NCBI GenBank assembly: GCA_041665525.1
Contig: JBAYIS010000008.1
Coordinates: forward strand, 1-64,000
Length of the DNA: 64,000 bases
Source of the DNA: UBA8401 sp041665525
GTDB taxonomy: Bacteria > Bacteroidota > Ignavibacteria > UBA10030 > UBA8401
Direction: 5' to 3'
Part shown: piece after piece, positions 62,975 to 64,000 of the stretch
Position numbering within the stretch: position 1 is the stretch's first letter
Layout of the letters: each line of letters begins with the position of its first letter
Translations under genes and position numbers: made by a program
The notes under the pieces: model-generated
Told to the model about the DNA's origin: nothing
Databases searched by the model: none
The model's input: only the letters and a program-made list of their open reading frames with translations

Positions 62975-64000
62975 TCAAGGAAGAACGGTGATAGATGTTT
63001 CATGGAAATTCACTTGTATTGTTTCCACCTCTTCCATCGGTACACCGAGAAATTGTGCCACGGGTGTCGGTAGTTTTTGATAATTCAACACAGCGTTGAC
63101 CTTCAATTTCCCCGCCGGAAGAGTTGTGGGAAGGGTCCAGGTAAACGTTTCGATTTTGCTCTCTCTCGGTCCGATCCTGTAGTCAGTGGATTGGGATGCG
63201 GTATTCCATTGCTGGATTGTCATCCGTCCCTGCGGATCGAGATACGGGAGGCGGAAAATTCTGTCCCCTTCCGGAACACCGTCCCGTTGAATTCCAGCGA
63301 AATCGGGTTTGTTCAAGGCAATTCCCATATCCTGATAAGCGAGAGTGTTCGCGGCGATAGTATATTCTTCACCAGGAAATCCTTTTTTGTCCACCGATAA
63401 ATGATAGATAGTTCCTTTGGCATCTATGGCTTCCACGTGCAGCCATAACATTCGTTCTTCTGCTGAACCAGTCGGAAACTTATGACCTGTTTTTTGGTTG
63501 AAGAGCACCACTGTAAATTTTACCCGATCGCCCGGCTCTGCTTCCCTGATGTCAGGATGGATTCTGAGTTCAACAACTCCGCGCACTTTGCCGGGATCAT
63601 GGGCACCATGGAACAGATGCTGTGCGACATTCGGCAGCGGTTTTGCCATAGAAGCGTTTTGACCGGGTGCATAGGTCATATGACAATCCTGACAACGCAC
63701 TCCTTCCTTTGCATAAGGTCCTTCTTTCCATTCCAGATGGGTCGATTTCACCCAGATACCGTACGGATCCTTCTCATTGTGACACGTTCCGCAGAAATCC
63801 GAGGAACGGATAAAATCTGATTTTTTTGTTTCATGTGCAGGCGACTGCAATCCTTCCCGAGGTCCGTATTTCACTTTTCCCGGTTCCGAGATGTAATTGA
63901 AATTGAATGGAACTTCCCCTTTGAACCCAGTGATCGTATGACAAAGATCGCAGGAGACCGATTCGTTTGCTCTGCTGTTTTCGGATGGTTTCGGGGGCGG
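62975..64000 (-). CDS. Multiheme c-type cytochrome, 5' end outside window
   Basis: The frame is open to the right edge. The 341 residues seen contain three heme motifs: CDLCH (about 20 residues in from the edge), CGTCH and CQDCH, with extra His residues that could be distal ligands (HLEWKEG, HGAHDPG). The C-terminal half is a beta-sandwich (VRGVVELRIHPDIREAEPGD, NQKTGHKFPTGSAEERMLWL), a pattern seen in c554/multiheme proteins. Likely periplasmic. Co-transcribed with the downstream cytochrome-porin, it may feed it or receive electrons from it. Confidence 0.85.
   Translation of the reverse strand, partial: PPPKPSENSRANESVSCDLCHTITGFKGEVPFNFNYISEPGKVKYGPREGLQSPAHETKKSDFIRSSDFCGTCHNEKDPYGIWVKSTHLEWKEGPYAKEGVRCQDCHMTYAPGQNASMAKPLPNVAQHLFHGAHDPGKVRGVVELRIHPDIREAEPGDRVKFTVVLFNQKTGHKFPTGSAEERMLWLHVEAIDAKGTIYHLSVDKKGFPGEEYTIAANTLAYQDMGIALNKPDFAGIQRDGVPEGDRIFRLPYLDPQGRMTIQQWNTASQSTDYRIGPRESKIETFTWTLPTTLPAGKLKVNAVLNYQKLPTPVAQFLGVPMEEVETIQVNFHETSITVLP

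Overview
The window reads as chromosome from a bacterium of the Fibrobacterota-Chlorobiota-Bacteroidota group, most likely an Ignavibacteria-like relative of Bacteroidota. Three signs point this way. Two secreted proteins (9658-12270 and 13146-17267) end in C-terminal domains with the NFPNPFNPST signature of type IX secretion cargo. There are two PorV/PorQ-family outer-membrane proteins (144-1154 and 51901-52935). Two TonB-dependent receptors carry N-terminal carboxypeptidase-regulatory domains. The phylum call is inference; no rRNA gene is present to test it.

Layout. 1-4372 holds the end of a secreted protein, a PorV-like protein, a TonB receptor and a lipoprotein. 4373-5680 is a scar region: a decayed integrase, short AATTGTGRAATT repeats, tRNA-Glu, a four-helix-bundle gene and tRNA-His. 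5680-12655 (minus strand) carries a periplasmic-propeller histidine kinase with its LuxR-type regulator, then a lone receiver protein next to a secreted 13-repeat propeller. 13146-17267 is a large secreted alpha-amylase. 17588-20729 (minus) is rsmA-mgtE-PAP2. 20851-26044 (plus) is a PgpH-like phosphodiesterase, a XerD-type recombinase, an orphan DNA methyltransferase and a lipoprotein. 26232-30019 is a lysine/DAP block (lysC, lysA, asd). 30243-32696 holds two transporters.

32710-33417 is a mobile-DNA island: a frameshifted REP-associated tyrosine transposase flanked by three perfect palindromes sharing a GTAGGACAC core. 33427-43133 contains a P-loop protein, a YbaK-like protein, two peptidases, a three-gene group ending in an adenylate cyclase, and a PIN-PhoH protein. 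43134-45975 looks like an insertion: nudK, an S41 peptidase broken by an in-frame TGA, and an AHSA1 protein, bounded on the far side by what appears to be a decayed second copy of the phoH 3' end. 46084-52935 is a second TonB/secreted/PorV cassette. 53461-55924 carries small proteins and a CocE-type hydrolase. 56047-59872 joins rpmB with an apparent zinc-uptake gene string. 59884-61641 is a GT-C membrane protein. 61811-64000 is a fused monoheme cytochrome-porin (Cyc2-like layout) and a multiheme cytochrome running off the window.

The genes form three working themes: an outer-membrane/type IX secretion economy (duplicated cassettes, secreted amylase and propeller), amino-acid and peptide metabolism (lysine pathway, M14, S9, S15-like and S41 peptidases), and metal or electron handling at the envelope (zinc uptake, MgtE, cytochromes).
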